Source: JABWAN01 sp041918175 (lineage in GTDB: Bacteria > Zhuqueibacterota > Zhuqueibacteria > Zhuqueibacterales > Zhuqueibacteraceae). Taken from it: DNA of 64,000 nucleotides. The notes below the pieces were generated by a model. It was not told the DNA's origin, did not search any database, and was given only the letters and a program-made list of their open reading frames with translations. Location of the stretch: assembly GCA_041918175.1 (NCBI GenBank), contig JAYRWE010000048.1, positions 10,044-74,043 on the forward strand. Reading direction: 5' to 3'. How positions within the stretch are numbered: position 1 is the stretch's first letter; each line of letters begins with the position of its first letter. Position numbers and translations under genes: made by a program. This document shows, piece after piece, positions 43,292 to 52,232 of the stretch.

Positions 43292-43888
43292 ATGGCTCGA
43301 TTTAGAATATCCGAACTGAAAAGGAAGGCTCGGGCGAAGCTAGGGGATAGCCGAAATGCTGAGGAGGCTCTATTAGAAGAAAATACGCGACTCCGGCCTT
43401 CATATGATATATTTATTTCACATAGCTTTCGTGATGCTGAAGCAATCTACGGCATCAAGGTGACGATTGAAGAGATGGGATATAAAGTGTATGTTGATTG
43501 GATCAATGACTCTCATTTGGATCGAAATAATGTCACAAAAGATACTGCTGAACTTCTCAAAGATCGAATGAGGTCGAGTCACTGTTTATTTTATGTTACT
43601 TCGGAGAACGCTAACAACTCCAGATGGATGCCTTGGGAATTAGGCTATTTTGATGGCCTTAAGGCCAAGGTTGCGATACTTCCTATCCGAGAAGATGAGA
43701 GCGTCACGGATACATATAAGGGGCCAGCATATTTAGGACTCTATCCGTATGTTACAAAAGCTCCTTCAGGAAAAGAGTTGAGGATACATAATTCGGAGTT
43801 TGATTGTAGCGATTTCGAAGAATGGTTGGGCTCAGGTAAGTATATTCTAATAGAGGGCGATGAAGAAGATTCAATAGAAATAGTCTAA
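43292..43888 (+). CDS. stand-alone TIR-domain protein, candidate immune effector
   Basis: 198 residues; AGGAGAAAGGC-type ribosome site. A TIR-like fold begins at about 37: YDIFISHSFRDAEAIYGIKVTIEEMGYKVYVDW, then CLFYVTSENANNS and RWMPWELGYFDGLKAKVAILPI, where E116 in WELG is the expected catalytic glutamate of TIR NADases. An N-terminal basic helix (1-35) precedes it. DUF1863/ThsB-like architecture is the closest I can name. No ThsA, CBASS or Argonaute gene is adjacent. It is more AT-rich than its neighbours, which suggests transfer. It lies between nrdJ and a ParE/ParD pair. Confidence 0.75.
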   Translation: MARFRISELKRKARAKLGDSRNAEEALLEENTRLRPSYDIFISHSFRDAEAIYGIKVTIEEMGYKVYVDWINDSHLDRNNVTKDTAELLKDRMRSSHCLFYVTSENANNSRWMPWELGYFDGLKAKVAILPIREDESVTDTYKGPAYLGLYPYVTKAPSGKELRIHNSEFDCSDFEEWLGSGKYILIEGDEEDSIEIV

Positions 43889-43915
43889 AAAATAAAACAA
43901 TACACTTAGAGTCTG

Positions 43916-44188
43916 TCATTGCAGAATGCGCAAAATTCGAATCGTGCTTTTGGTTTCTTGATAAAAAATAATATGGCTTCCGGCGGGATAACTGAATGGA
44001 GCCCCTTTGATTTCAGAACGTTTTCTTCCAGAAACAATGCCCGCTGCAATAGCGCGGCACTTCCCCATGATTTGGTTGAAGTATTTTTCCGATTGGCTTT
44101 CGCCCCACATTTGCTCGGTGTAGTCGACGATCTCTCGCAGGTCAATACGAGCTTTGAGCGTGAGCGCCAACTTTTTTGTCGGTTTCAT
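43916..44188 (-). CDS. ParE/RelE-type toxin
   Basis: 90 residues. Family pattern: LTLKARIDLREIVDYTEQMWGESQSEKYFNQIMGKCRAIAAG, then SYPAGSHIIFYQETKSTIRILRILQ, the conserved Arg and C-terminal strands of the RelE/ParE fold. Its ATG overlaps the antitoxin stop by four bases. The C-terminal segment is short (ends soon after RILRIL), which is within the range of ParE proteins. Target (gyrase or ribosome) is not predictable. Confidence 0.85.
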   Translation of the reverse strand: MKPTKKLALTLKARIDLREIVDYTEQMWGESQSEKYFNQIMGKCRAIAAGIVSGRKRSEIKGAPFSYPAGSHIIFYQETKSTIRILRILQ

Positions 44189-44424
44189 CGCATCTTCCTA
44201 GCCTCGTTCAGAAGATCACCAAACTTAATTTCATCGGCATCAATTACCTCTCCTCGTTTCGCCTGCTCTAAACCGATCCCAATCTCAAAGTTCAAGCGTT
44301 CGAGTTTCAAACGATAGTAATTACCCAACGCTTCATTGATGTATTCTTCAGCGCTTTTATATCCTCCCGCTCGCACGGCGTCATACACGGCTTTTTGAAT
44401 TTCCGGTGCGATTTGAAGTTCCAT
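44185..44424 (-). CDS. ParD-like antitoxin
   Basis: 79 residues from the ATG at 44424 (GAGAGGC upstream). Ribbon-helix-helix start (MELQIAPEIQKAVYDAVRAGGYKSAEEYINEALGNYYRLK) followed by the toxin-binding tail (GIGLEQAKRGEVIDADEIKFGDLLNEARKMR). It is encoded immediately before the toxin. The GGYKSAEEYINEAL part is typical of ParD-type antitoxins. Confidence 0.85.
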   Translation of the reverse strand: MELQIAPEIQKAVYDAVRAGGYKSAEEYINEALGNYYRLKLERLNFEIGIGLEQAKRGEVIDADEIKFGDLLNEARKMR

Positions 44425-44572
44425 AGCTTTGCCTCTCATCTCAGCTTTCGTTTTGCTGTTTGCATGATACCACTCCACTGGCTCAGGTTTTGTCTTGCGT
44501 CATGGCACGAGCAGCATAACGACTTTTTACAAATTCAACAAGCGCTTTTTCGCTTGAACCGACCGTCGCTTT

Positions 44573-47500
44573 TCATTTAATCAAAACCACTCTGCGGCTA
44601 AAGCGGTGCGTGCCGGCATCCAATTCCACAAAATACACGCCCGTGCCGACCAGGCGCCTTGCTTCATCCCTCCCCTCCCACGCCACGCGCTTCATACCTG
44701 CGGATTGCAACTCGTGCACGAGCGTGCGCACCAATTGCCCTTGCTGATTGTATATGCGGAGATGCACATGTGCCGCTTCGGGCAGCGCATATGCGATGAC
44801 CGTGCTCGCATTGAATGGGTTGGGATAATTTTGATAAAGCGCATACTCCGTGGGCAGATTCTCAGCGAAAACGATTTTTGCAGCATGCGGGTCAGGTTGC
44901 ACGCTCACTGCTTGCGGCATAATTTCCAGCGCGACCATCGCCCAATCCGTGCTGCCGCTGAACGTGCCTTTGACAAGCGCACTCGAGATCGAAGTGATGC
45001 GACGATCTTGCACCGCAAGCGAAGCCATGCTGTTTGAGACGCCGTGCTTCGCCTCGATGCGCTCCAGATAGCCAGGCCCAGGCGTGTGCGTGCGATTGCG
45101 CATCGTGGCCGCGCAAAAGAGCATCACGTTCGCGGCGCTCGTGCTCATGTTGAAAGCATAATAGTTCGTGTCCACGCCGCTGCTGCACAGACCGTTCGCA
45201 CCGTTGGTGTTGACGCTCATCTTTTTGCCCAATGGATTTGCAAGCGCGACACCGGAATAACGCGAGACCGTGATGACGGCGTTGCTCGGCGAACCTGCGA
45301 GCGTGGCAGTTACGACGCCGCTCGCCGCGGGCGTGCCTTGCGCCATCCACACTTCCACGCCGGTCATGTTGCGGCCGGCACATTGTCGCTTCACCAACGT
45401 CCATTGCAATCCCAAACCCGAAACGGCATTTACCAATTTGCGCGGTCGTGTGGCAATCGCGGCGAGATAAAGCTCGCTCGTGGCAGCAACGAGATTCGCG
45501 CTCGTCGCAACCGTGGTGAGATTGCTCGAACCTCCGCTCTGCGTTTCTTCATGCTTCACCATGCCGCTGGTGATCTCGATAAACGTCGCGGTGATGGTCT
45601 TGTTCGAATTCATCGTGATTGTGATCGGGTTGGCGACGCTATTGCTCGCGCCGCTCCAATTCACAAACTCCCAGTTCGGTGCCGGCACAGCGGTGAGCTG
45701 CACTTTGGTGTCCGGCTCATACACATTGCCCGGCGGTGAAAGTGTGACCGTGCCGGAGCCGACGATATTCACATTCAGCTTGTAATATTTGCCGTGCGTC
45801 CAATTCATCCACGCGACGTTCTTGCCGGGGCGCGTCGGTGGCGGCGTGGCAAAGCTCGTTTTATAAAAATGATTCATGAGATAAAGCAAGCCGCGATCTT
45901 CCGGCTCTGCTTGGTAGTTCGCCTGTTGATAGAGCCATTCAAACGCGCGACGCAACGCGGCATTTTCCCAATTCCACACATCATACCCCGCGCGATAGAG
46001 TAGCACGGCTTGCGCGAGCGCGCCTTGCAATGCTTCATAGACATAATTCTCATGCGGCGGCGGCCACGCAAACGGTCCGCTGCGGCGTTGATCATCGGGC
46101 AACACGCCATCAACTGAATGGCCATTCATTTTCGCGCCAAGCGGATTGATCCCCACCGGCGCCGCGCTGTCCGCTTGCCACCACGCTTCGCCATAACTGA
46201 AATCCGCATACAAGATGCGATTGCCCAACCAGCCGCGAAACACCAGCGCCGTGCGGCCGAGTTCGTTTTTATCATTTAAGTATGCCGCGATTGCCGCGCG
46301 ACTTGCGCCGCAATGAGTGCCCCAATTGTTCGCACGCTCTTCATGCGCCAGTTGCAGCGAACGATTGTCTTGCAAGGTATCGCGCAGCACGCTTTGCAGC
46401 CACGCACGAAACGTCGCGTCTTCTTCCGGCGACAAGCCGACCAAATCCGCGGCAATCACATAAGCGAGCAACTCGCGACCGAGCGCGAGCGTTTCGCCGC
46501 TCTGCTCCGTGCCAATGGCTGCCATGCACGCTTGCCGCACTTGCTCGCGATAGTGCGCCAGGCCGGTGCGCGCATAGACCATCGCCTTCGCGAGCACGCG
46601 CACATTTAGCGAGTCATTTTGGTTTGCTAAGTTTGGCGCGGCTGCCGGCAAGTCCGCCTCCGCCTTCATCTCCGTCCAACTTGTGCCGGTTGTCGGAAGC
46701 GCGCTCAGTTCCGCTGCATTCACCCAAATACCGGAAGCAAATCTTTTGGCAGGAATTTTTGTGAACAGCGCTTTGACTTGCTTATTCGCACTCATCGTGA
46801 TGGAAGCAGGACTCGCCCATCCTTGCAATGCGCCTTGCCAGCCGCTGAACACATAGCCCGAATCCGGCTGCGGCGTGAGCGTTACAATCTCGCCGTGATA
46901 ATATGCTCCGCCCAAAGGATTCAACAATACCTTGCCGGAGCCTAAGGTGTCAATCGTCAACGTGTATTGCGTGAGCGCAGTAAAGTTTGCGATCACATTT
47001 TTATCGCCGCTCATCAACAGCGTTTGCGTTGTCATCGGCCCATCCAACGCGCCGTCCCAATCCTGAAACTTCCAACCCGTTGCCGGTATCGCGCTCACCG
47101 TCACATTCGTGTCTTGGTCATAAACATTGCCGAGCGGATCAAGCGTCACGCTGCCCATGCCAACCACATTGCTCGTGAGCGTATATTGTCGCACAAATTG
47201 CTTCGCGCTCACGCCCGTGCCCGCGGAATTGCTCACATTGATTTTGCCCGTGGTTGCATTTGCCGGAACGATCACGCGCAAACTCGAATCTGAGTCGAGC
47301 GTGAATGACGCAGCCGCGCCGTTAAAAGTTATTTGAGTGATAGCGACAAAGTTTTTGCCTTGAAGCAAAATCTCCGCGCCCTTTTGCGCATGCTCCGGCG
47401 CGAAAGAGTTGATCACCGGCTTCTGCGTTACGATGAAATCATTCACGCTCGTTGCATTGCCGTCGGGATTGGCCACGACAATCTTTCCGGAAGTTGCTTG

Positions 47501-49168
47501 CGGCGGAACGATCGCGCGCGCTTGTGTGTTCGAATCAATCGTGAAGCTCGCGGCAATATTATTAAACCAAACACTCGTGAGCGTAGCGAGATGATTGCCA
47601 ATGATCGTCACTTCCGCTCCGGCCGGACCATTCGTCGGCGAAAAAGTAGAAATCGTTGGCGGCGCGGTTAAGGTGAAATCGCTCGCGCTCGCAGCCATGT
47701 CAATCGCATTCGTGACGCGAATCTTGCCTTGCCCCGCACCGGGTGGCACGATTGCGCGCAATTGCGTGTTGGATTCAATGGTGAAGCTCGTGGCAGCGAT
47801 GCCGTTGAAGGTCACGCTCGTGGTCGTGTTGAAATTCTGTCCGAAGATCGCTATCTCAGAATTGGCCGGCGCAGCCGTGGGCGAGAAAGAATTGATCGAG
47901 GGTTTATCGGCAACGAAGTCGACATAGTTGTGCAAGTAGTAGCGATTCACTTTATCCGCCGCGAGCACGAGCAAACCCGTGCCGTTGTTCACGCATTGTT
48001 TGGTCGCAGTCGGATTTTGAATTTCCAAATCCAGCGCGTTGGTGATAAACGCTGCGCCAAGCCCCACGGGAAACTGCAAATCCGCGAGGCTCGCGCTTTT
48101 GAGATAGATTGCGCTCGCGCCGGTTTCCGTGCTGCGCGTGATGACGTACAAACGTTGGTTGTCGTGATTGATGAGCGCAATCGGCTTCGTGTGCTCGAAA
48201 TTGGCCGTGGCGAAAACATGTTTTGTCCAGGCACCGGCGACGTTGCGTTTGAGCACGTAAATGCCCGCGGCGCTCGCGCCCGTGAGATTGGTCTTCACTG
48301 CCGCGAAAAGATTGCCCGAGTTATCACACGCTGCGCGCAAGTGCAATTGATCATCAATAATCTTGCCGACGCTCATGCCGTGTAGCGCTTCTTCGCGCGG
48401 TTGCCAAATGTTGTCCGGCTCGCCATCGTGGTGTGCGGCAAAATAAAGCGTTGAGTCTTTTTGATTGGACCACAACACGCCGAGTTTGCCATCAAACGCC
48501 ACGAGCGTGGCAATGTCATCCGCATCCGTATCATTGCTCTGCACAGGAAGCACGAATGGCGCGCCCCAAGTGAGATCATCGCCCATGCTGCGATTCATCA
48601 TCACCTTGCCGCCCTCTGCCCATGTGACCCAAAGCTTGCCGCTCGAATCTTTATCTAACACCAACGCTTCGGATTTTGAGCTGTTGATCGTAATCGGAAA
48701 ACCAAAGTCGCGGGTATAAGCTTGGGTCGCAGCATCGTAGCTGAAGCGATAGAGCCGCGCCGAATTGCTCGTTGTGGTTGCGCCCGGATTGACCGTGTAA
48801 ATATGCGAGGCGAGATAGAGGTGCTGCCCATCCCACAACGCATCCCCGCGACTGCTGCTGCGCGTGTCGAGCGCAGTGTTCGTCGTGCTCCAACTTTGCG
48901 TCGCCACATCGAAGCGATGAATTTCATAACGATTCGTGTTCGGATTCCACAGACTGCCCCACCACAGCCCGTCGTTCCACCACAATTTACTCTGCGGCTT
49001 TTCGGAAGTCGGCTCCGCGCTTGCCGTCGCGCCAAAATGAAAATCGCGATAGCCGGCCTCGGTTTGTGCCTGCGCGGAAAAATGCGTCAGCGCGAGCACG
49101 AGTGCAACGCGACTATAAGAGAGCACATGTGAAATTTTGCAGATTGGCATGACTGCGCTCAAACGCAT
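44573..49168 (-). CDS. giant secreted multidomain protein with alginate-lyase-like domain and T9SS sorting domain
   Basis: 1531 residues with a signal peptide (VALVLALTHFSAQAQ). Order of parts (approximate): 35-420 beta-propeller-like region; three IPT/TIG domains 423-665 (PSINSFSPTAAPANSEIAIFGQNF and two more); two InlB B-repeats 663-815 (GMGSVTLDPLGNVYDQDTNV, GSGKVLLNPLGGAYYHGE); an alpha/alpha-toroid like alginate lyases 815-1118 (ERANNWGTHCGASRAAIAAYL, NGHSVDGVLPDD, YEALQGALAQAVLLYRAGYD); a third B-repeat 1127-1200; an unassigned beta domain 1200-1430; and a C-terminal type A sorting domain 1437-1531 (YALYQNYPNPFNASTVIAYALPE, GVYFVELDAG). It is exported through the T9SS to the surface or medium and may cleave uronate polymers (inference). 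Confidence 0.85.
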   Translation of the reverse strand: MRLSAVMPICKISHVLSYSRVALVLALTHFSAQAQTEAGYRDFHFGATASAEPTSEKPQSKLWWNDGLWWGSLWNPNTNRYEIHRFDVATQSWSTTNTALDTRSSSRGDALWDGQHLYLASHIYTVNPGATTTSNSARLYRFSYDAATQAYTRDFGFPITINSSKSEALVLDKDSSGKLWVTWAEGGKVMMNRSMGDDLTWGAPFVLPVQSNDTDADDIATLVAFDGKLGVLWSNQKDSTLYFAAHHDGEPDNIWQPREEALHGMSVGKIIDDQLHLRAACDNSGNLFAAVKTNLTGASAAGIYVLKRNVAGAWTKHVFATANFEHTKPIALINHDNQRLYVITRSTETGASAIYLKSASLADLQFPVGLGAAFITNALDLEIQNPTATKQCVNNGTGLLVLAADKVNRYYLHNYVDFVADKPSINSFSPTAAPANSEIAIFGQNFNTTTSVTFNGIAATSFTIESNTQLRAIVPPGAGQGKIRVTNAIDMAASASDFTLTAPPTISTFSPTNGPAGAEVTIIGNHLATLTSVWFNNIAASFTIDSNTQARAIVPPQATSGKIVVANPDGNATSVNDFIVTQKPVINSFAPEHAQKGAEILLQGKNFVAITQITFNGAAASFTLDSDSSLRVIVPANATTGKINVSNSAGTGVSAKQFVRQYTLTSNVVGMGSVTLDPLGNVYDQDTNVTVSAIPATGWKFQDWDGALDGPMTTQTLLMSGDKNVIANFTALTQYTLTIDTLGSGKVLLNPLGGAYYHGEIVTLTPQPDSGYVFSGWQGALQGWASPASITMSANKQVKALFTKIPAKRFASGIWVNAAELSALPTTGTSWTEMKAEADLPAAAPNLANQNDSLNVRVLAKAMVYARTGLAHYREQVRQACMAAIGTEQSGETLALGRELLAYVIAADLVGLSPEEDATFRAWLQSVLRDTLQDNRSLQLAHEERANNWGTHCGASRAAIAAYLNDKNELGRTALVFRGWLGNRILYADFSYGEAWWQADSAAPVGINPLGAKMNGHSVDGVLPDDQRRSGPFAWPPPHENYVYEALQGALAQAVLLYRAGYDVWNWENAALRRAFEWLYQQANYQAEPEDRGLLYLMNHFYKTSFATPPPTRPGKNVAWMNWTHGKYYKLNVNIVGSGTVTLSPPGNVYEPDTKVQLTAVPAPNWEFVNWSGASNSVANPITITMNSNKTITATFIEITSGMVKHEETQSGGSSNLTTVATSANLVAATSELYLAAIATRPRKLVNAVSGLGLQWTLVKRQCAGRNMTGVEVWMAQGTPAASGVVTATLAGSPSNAVITVSRYSGVALANPLGKKMSVNTNGANGLCSSGVDTNYYAFNMSTSAANVMLFCAATMRNRTHTPGPGYLERIEAKHGVSNSMASLAVQDRRITSISSALVKGTFSGSTDWAMVALEIMPQAVSVQPDPHAAKIVFAENLPTEYALYQNYPNPFNASTVIAYALPEAAHVHLRIYNQQGQLVRTLVHELQSAGMKRVAWEGRDEARRLVGTGVYFVELDAGTHRFSRRVVLIK

Positions 49169-49169
49169 G

Positions 49170-49467
49170 AGCGGCTCCCGTTTTTGGTGATGAAGGCCAC
49201 AGCCGTTTGCGAATTCGGAATCAGGTCCAATGCCGTTTGCATCGGAAATGTTGCGGAACGAGAGGTTTGAACTCGGGAAGAGGTATGCCCCGCCTTGTCC
49301 CTAGCGGAAAGAAAAAAACTTCTGGTTGTGAGAACTCACAGAACAACCCACGGCGAGAGCCGTTTACAACGGGTCATATATAGCGGCAATGGCGCGCGAG
49401 TGCGTGCTAAAACTTCAAGAAAGAGTTTGCCGCAAACTCCGCAGTTTCCTCCCTTCTGCCGTATGTC
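49170..49467. other. intergenic region without gene
   Basis: Divergent leaders of the giant protein (minus) and the cyclase-like protein (plus). I see only ordinary leader sequence; no repeat, RNA gene or strong promoter is recognised. Confidence 0.5.
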
Positions 49468-50745
49468 ATGTACAAATCCCCTGGCAGATTGAAAGCAAAC
49501 CAGGCTTTGCCGAACGTGACCACGAGCAATAAATCGCTTTTCCTTTTTCTCACCAACGTTGCATCGTTGACCGCAGTCCTGAGCTTTTGGAACGCGCACG
49601 GCGTCATCGCGACGCCGTGGGATGAGCCTGCGTTAGCCTTGCTACACAATCTATTTTCGCTCAATGCAGAAGTGCTCGCGCCGGCGCAACCGTGGTCGCA
49701 AAAACAACTTCACGGTTTGTTCGTGTTCTTCAGCTTCATGCTCGGGGTTTCAGCAATGCCTCGCGGCAAATGGCAGGCGTATGTCATGGCAGGCGTTCTC
49801 GCTTGTGGTGTCATCGCATTGGCCAGCGCAGAATCGCAACGGCAACAGTTCTTCCCGCTGGCCAGCATGCTGCTTAGTTTGAGTTTCATGTTCTGTGGCA
49901 TGTTAGTATGCCTGCATTACCTGAAGCAAAAAGCAGAGCTGCACCTGCGCGCCACTTTGGGGGGACGGCTCTCCGAAGCTTCTTTGCGTTGCTTGCTGGC
50001 GCAGCGCGATGCGCTGCAACTCGACGGTGAAGAGCGGGAAGTATCGCTGCTCTATTTGCAAATACACGAGCACACGCCGTGCACGAATCAAATTTCAGCG
50101 CAAGCTCGAATCAAACTCCTGCGCGAGTTTTGCGGCGAAGTAACTGCGATCAGCATAAAAGCCGGCGGGTGTATACTGCGAAACAGCGGCGCGAACCTTT
50201 CGGTCGTGTTCGGCGCTCCGCTGTCTACGCCAAATCATGCGGCGCAGGCGGTCAATGCCGCGCTGCAAATTCAACGTCGATTACTGGAGCTTGGCAAACA
50301 GTGGGAACGTGTGGGATTTCCGCCGCAGCGATGTCACTTCGCGATTCACACGGGCGCGGTTTTACTCGGCACATTTCAGACGAGCACGCGCAGCGAATAT
50401 TCCGTGCTCGGCGAAAGTGTTGCGTTCGTCACACGGCTGTGCAACGCAAACGAAACCTACGGCACCTCGCTGCTGGTCTCGGCTGCGACGTTTGCACAAC
50501 TGCCGCCGCAGGAATATCGCACCCGCTGGCTGGATATTTGGGAGGAGATAAAAATTTTCGAAGTGTATGGTGATCTCGCGACGTATCGCAGTCCGATCGC
50601 AGCGGCGTATTATCAAAACTATGAGCATGCCCTTGCCGCTTATCACGCGCAGGATTTCGAACATGCCCGCCTTCATCTCGACGCCGCGCAGCGCCTTCTG
50701 TCTCATGATCCTGCCGCCCATTTATTGCGCCAAAAAATGCCGTGA
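49468..50745 (+). CDS. membrane protein with degenerate (pseudo) class III adenylate cyclase domain
   Basis: 425 residues: four membrane helices (about 24-43, 82-96, 103-120, 130-152), then a class III cyclase fold from about 190 to 360. Usual motifs are recognisable but the metal-binding aspartates are gone: REVSLLYLQIHEHT has Q198 where LFADI has Asp, and NSGANLSVVFGAP has A242 where GDAVMAVFGAP has Asp. Later motifs remain (IHTGAVLLGTF, SEYSVLGESVAFVTRLCNAN). It should not make cyclic nucleotides; a regulatory or scaffolding role is likely. It converges with the DUF2652 gene, which keeps both aspartates. Confidence 0.8.
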   Translation: MYKSPGRLKANQALPNVTTSNKSLFLFLTNVASLTAVLSFWNAHGVIATPWDEPALALLHNLFSLNAEVLAPAQPWSQKQLHGLFVFFSFMLGVSAMPRGKWQAYVMAGVLACGVIALASAESQRQQFFPLASMLLSLSFMFCGMLVCLHYLKQKAELHLRATLGGRLSEASLRCLLAQRDALQLDGEEREVSLLYLQIHEHTPCTNQISAQARIKLLREFCGEVTAISIKAGGCILRNSGANLSVVFGAPLSTPNHAAQAVNAALQIQRRLLELGKQWERVGFPPQRCHFAIHTGAVLLGTFQTSTRSEYSVLGESVAFVTRLCNANETYGTSLLVSAATFAQLPPQEYRTRWLDIWEEIKIFEVYGDLATYRSPIAAAYYQNYEHALAAYHAQDFEHARLHLDAAQRLLSHDPAAHLLRQKMP

Positions 50746-50761
50746 AGCGCGCAGCCTCGAT

Positions 50762-51820
50762 TCATGCATGCGCTTCACAGTAAGATTTAAGACGCTCGCC
50801 GTTTGCCTCAATGCTTTGCAACACCATCGCATAAACTTCCGGCGGCAACTCTTGCCCTTTTTCTGCGCCGAGTTGAATGGCAAAATGCGTCCGCCGCTCG
50901 TCTTTTTTTCTCAACGCATAATTGTAGTACCACTTCAAACCCATCGCGGGCACGTGCGACAACTCGAGGTAGTGAATGTTATCCTCCTGCACCTCCGTAT
51001 GCACCGGCGTGAGCTCCGAAGTCATCTCCTCGAAGACGCAACGATGCTGCACGCCGACGCGGTCAATCGGTCGGTCGCCCTCGCTGCGCCGCACGTCGAT
51101 AACCCACTCGACGCGATTCTCCAAACTGATGATGAGTTGATAAACGGTTTGCATTGGCGCGGCAATCTCAACTTCATAAAGGTCTTCATTAAAAATCAAG
51201 TTGGGCGTTTCGCGCGCCGGCGCCGCGGGAATGGCGCGCTTGATTTCTTCAAGCAGCGCATAGTTGAAATCAACTTTGCCGATCGCCGGATATTCTTCAA
51301 ACGTCGGTTGCCAATTCAGCCTGGCCGCGGGCGCGTGGCCGTTGCTGCGCTCCAGATACGCGCGCGTGGCGAGAATATATTCGTCCGAGTTGATTTTGTT
51401 CTTCAACAAACGATGCGCAATGATCATGTCCAGCCCCGACGCCTTGACGAAGTTCGCGACTTTGATCTCTTTGATCGCGCCGTAATGCACGATGAATTTG
51501 AGCGTCAAGTTGGAGGCGGTCTGGCACGCGCCGCACTGGCAAATCGAATCGCGCTCGATCACGCGCAGCAGCGTGTGGAAGCGCTGAAACATCTCAACGC
51601 ATTGCGCCGTGATTTCAGCCAGCGGCACCGGCTCGCCTTTGCGATAGAACAACAACGCATCGCCCTCGACTTCCGCGAGCGTGCAGTTCGTTTGATTCGA
51701 TTCCACCAACAACTCGAGCAGTTCGTTGATAATGTGCGAGCTGTGATCCAACTCCGTCTTCGAAAGGAAATTCGTATACCCGCTGATGTCGGGAATGAAG
51801 ATCGTCGCGTTTTCGGTCAT
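50762..51820 (-). CDS. DUF2652 protein: cyclase-like domain plus SRPBCC-like domain
   Basis: 352 residues. N-terminal half is cyclase-like with both metal aspartates: D11 in ATIFIPDISGYTNFL and D54 in AEVEGDALLFYR. A CQCGACQ cysteine group sits at about 100-106. From about 205 a START/SRPBCC-like lipid or ligand pocket is suggested (LYEVEIAAPMQTVYQLIISLENRVEWVIDVRRSEG, VGVQHRCVFEEMTSEL, LSHVPAMGLKWYYNYALRKKDERRTHFAIQLGA). Whether it forms cAMP is untested; the other catalytic residues are not evident. It ends 16 bases from the pseudo-cyclase gene, convergent. Confidence 0.75.
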   Translation of the reverse strand: MTENATIFIPDISGYTNFLSKTELDHSSHIINELLELLVESNQTNCTLAEVEGDALLFYRKGEPVPLAEITAQCVEMFQRFHTLLRVIERDSICQCGACQTASNLTLKFIVHYGAIKEIKVANFVKASGLDMIIAHRLLKNKINSDEYILATRAYLERSNGHAPAARLNWQPTFEEYPAIGKVDFNYALLEEIKRAIPAAPARETPNLIFNEDLYEVEIAAPMQTVYQLIISLENRVEWVIDVRRSEGDRPIDRVGVQHRCVFEEMTSELTPVHTEVQEDNIHYLELSHVPAMGLKWYYNYALRKKDERRTHFAIQLGAEKGQELPPEVYAMVLQSIEANGERLKSYCEAHA

Positions 51821-51839
51821 CGCTTCTTCCTTTGCATTT

Positions 51840-52225
51840 TTTTGTTTTGTCGCTGCTCCATCGAGACGTCATCTTTATCTGTTTATCTCGCCTTTATCTT
51901 TTCAAGCGAGCCGACACGATGCGGACGAGCCGCAACCCAAAAGCTTCTTGTAATCGGATTCTTCGAATATAGCGGATAAAGCAAAGGGTTTTATCCGCTA
52001 TATCCGTTCAATCCGCTTACAGAAATTTTTGCTTTTAAAGCAAAGATTGCACTCGTAACTGATTAAAGCGCTTCGCAGACTTTAAAAAGCAAAAGCAGAA
52101 GACGGAAAAATGCCGGACAGAAATATAAAGCAACATCTCGAAGAATGGTGTTGAGCGACGTTTCCTGCACTCGCTCGATCCCAGGCTTTATTTTTCCGCC
52201 CTAGATTTTTCTGTCTTAAGCTTTT
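51840..52225. repeat. intergenic repeat block (families C, K and G)
   Basis: No gene in this 410-base gap. 51843-51945 is a family C copy (TTTGTCGCTGC...GCGGACGAGCCGCAA). 51955-52022 is a K-like nested repeat (GCGGATAAAGCAAAGGG.TTTATCCGC). 52078-52222 is a long imperfect palindrome with ends AAAAGC..AAGACGGAAAAAT and ATTTTTCTGTCTTAAGCTTTT (family G); a close relative lies at 60948-61070. Confidence 0.7.
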
Positions 52226-52232
52226 CAAATTT

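Noticed and set aside
43292..44424. Complete Thoeris or CBASS defence system
   Set aside because: Only a TIR protein is present; no ThsA, cyclase or cap gene is adjacent.
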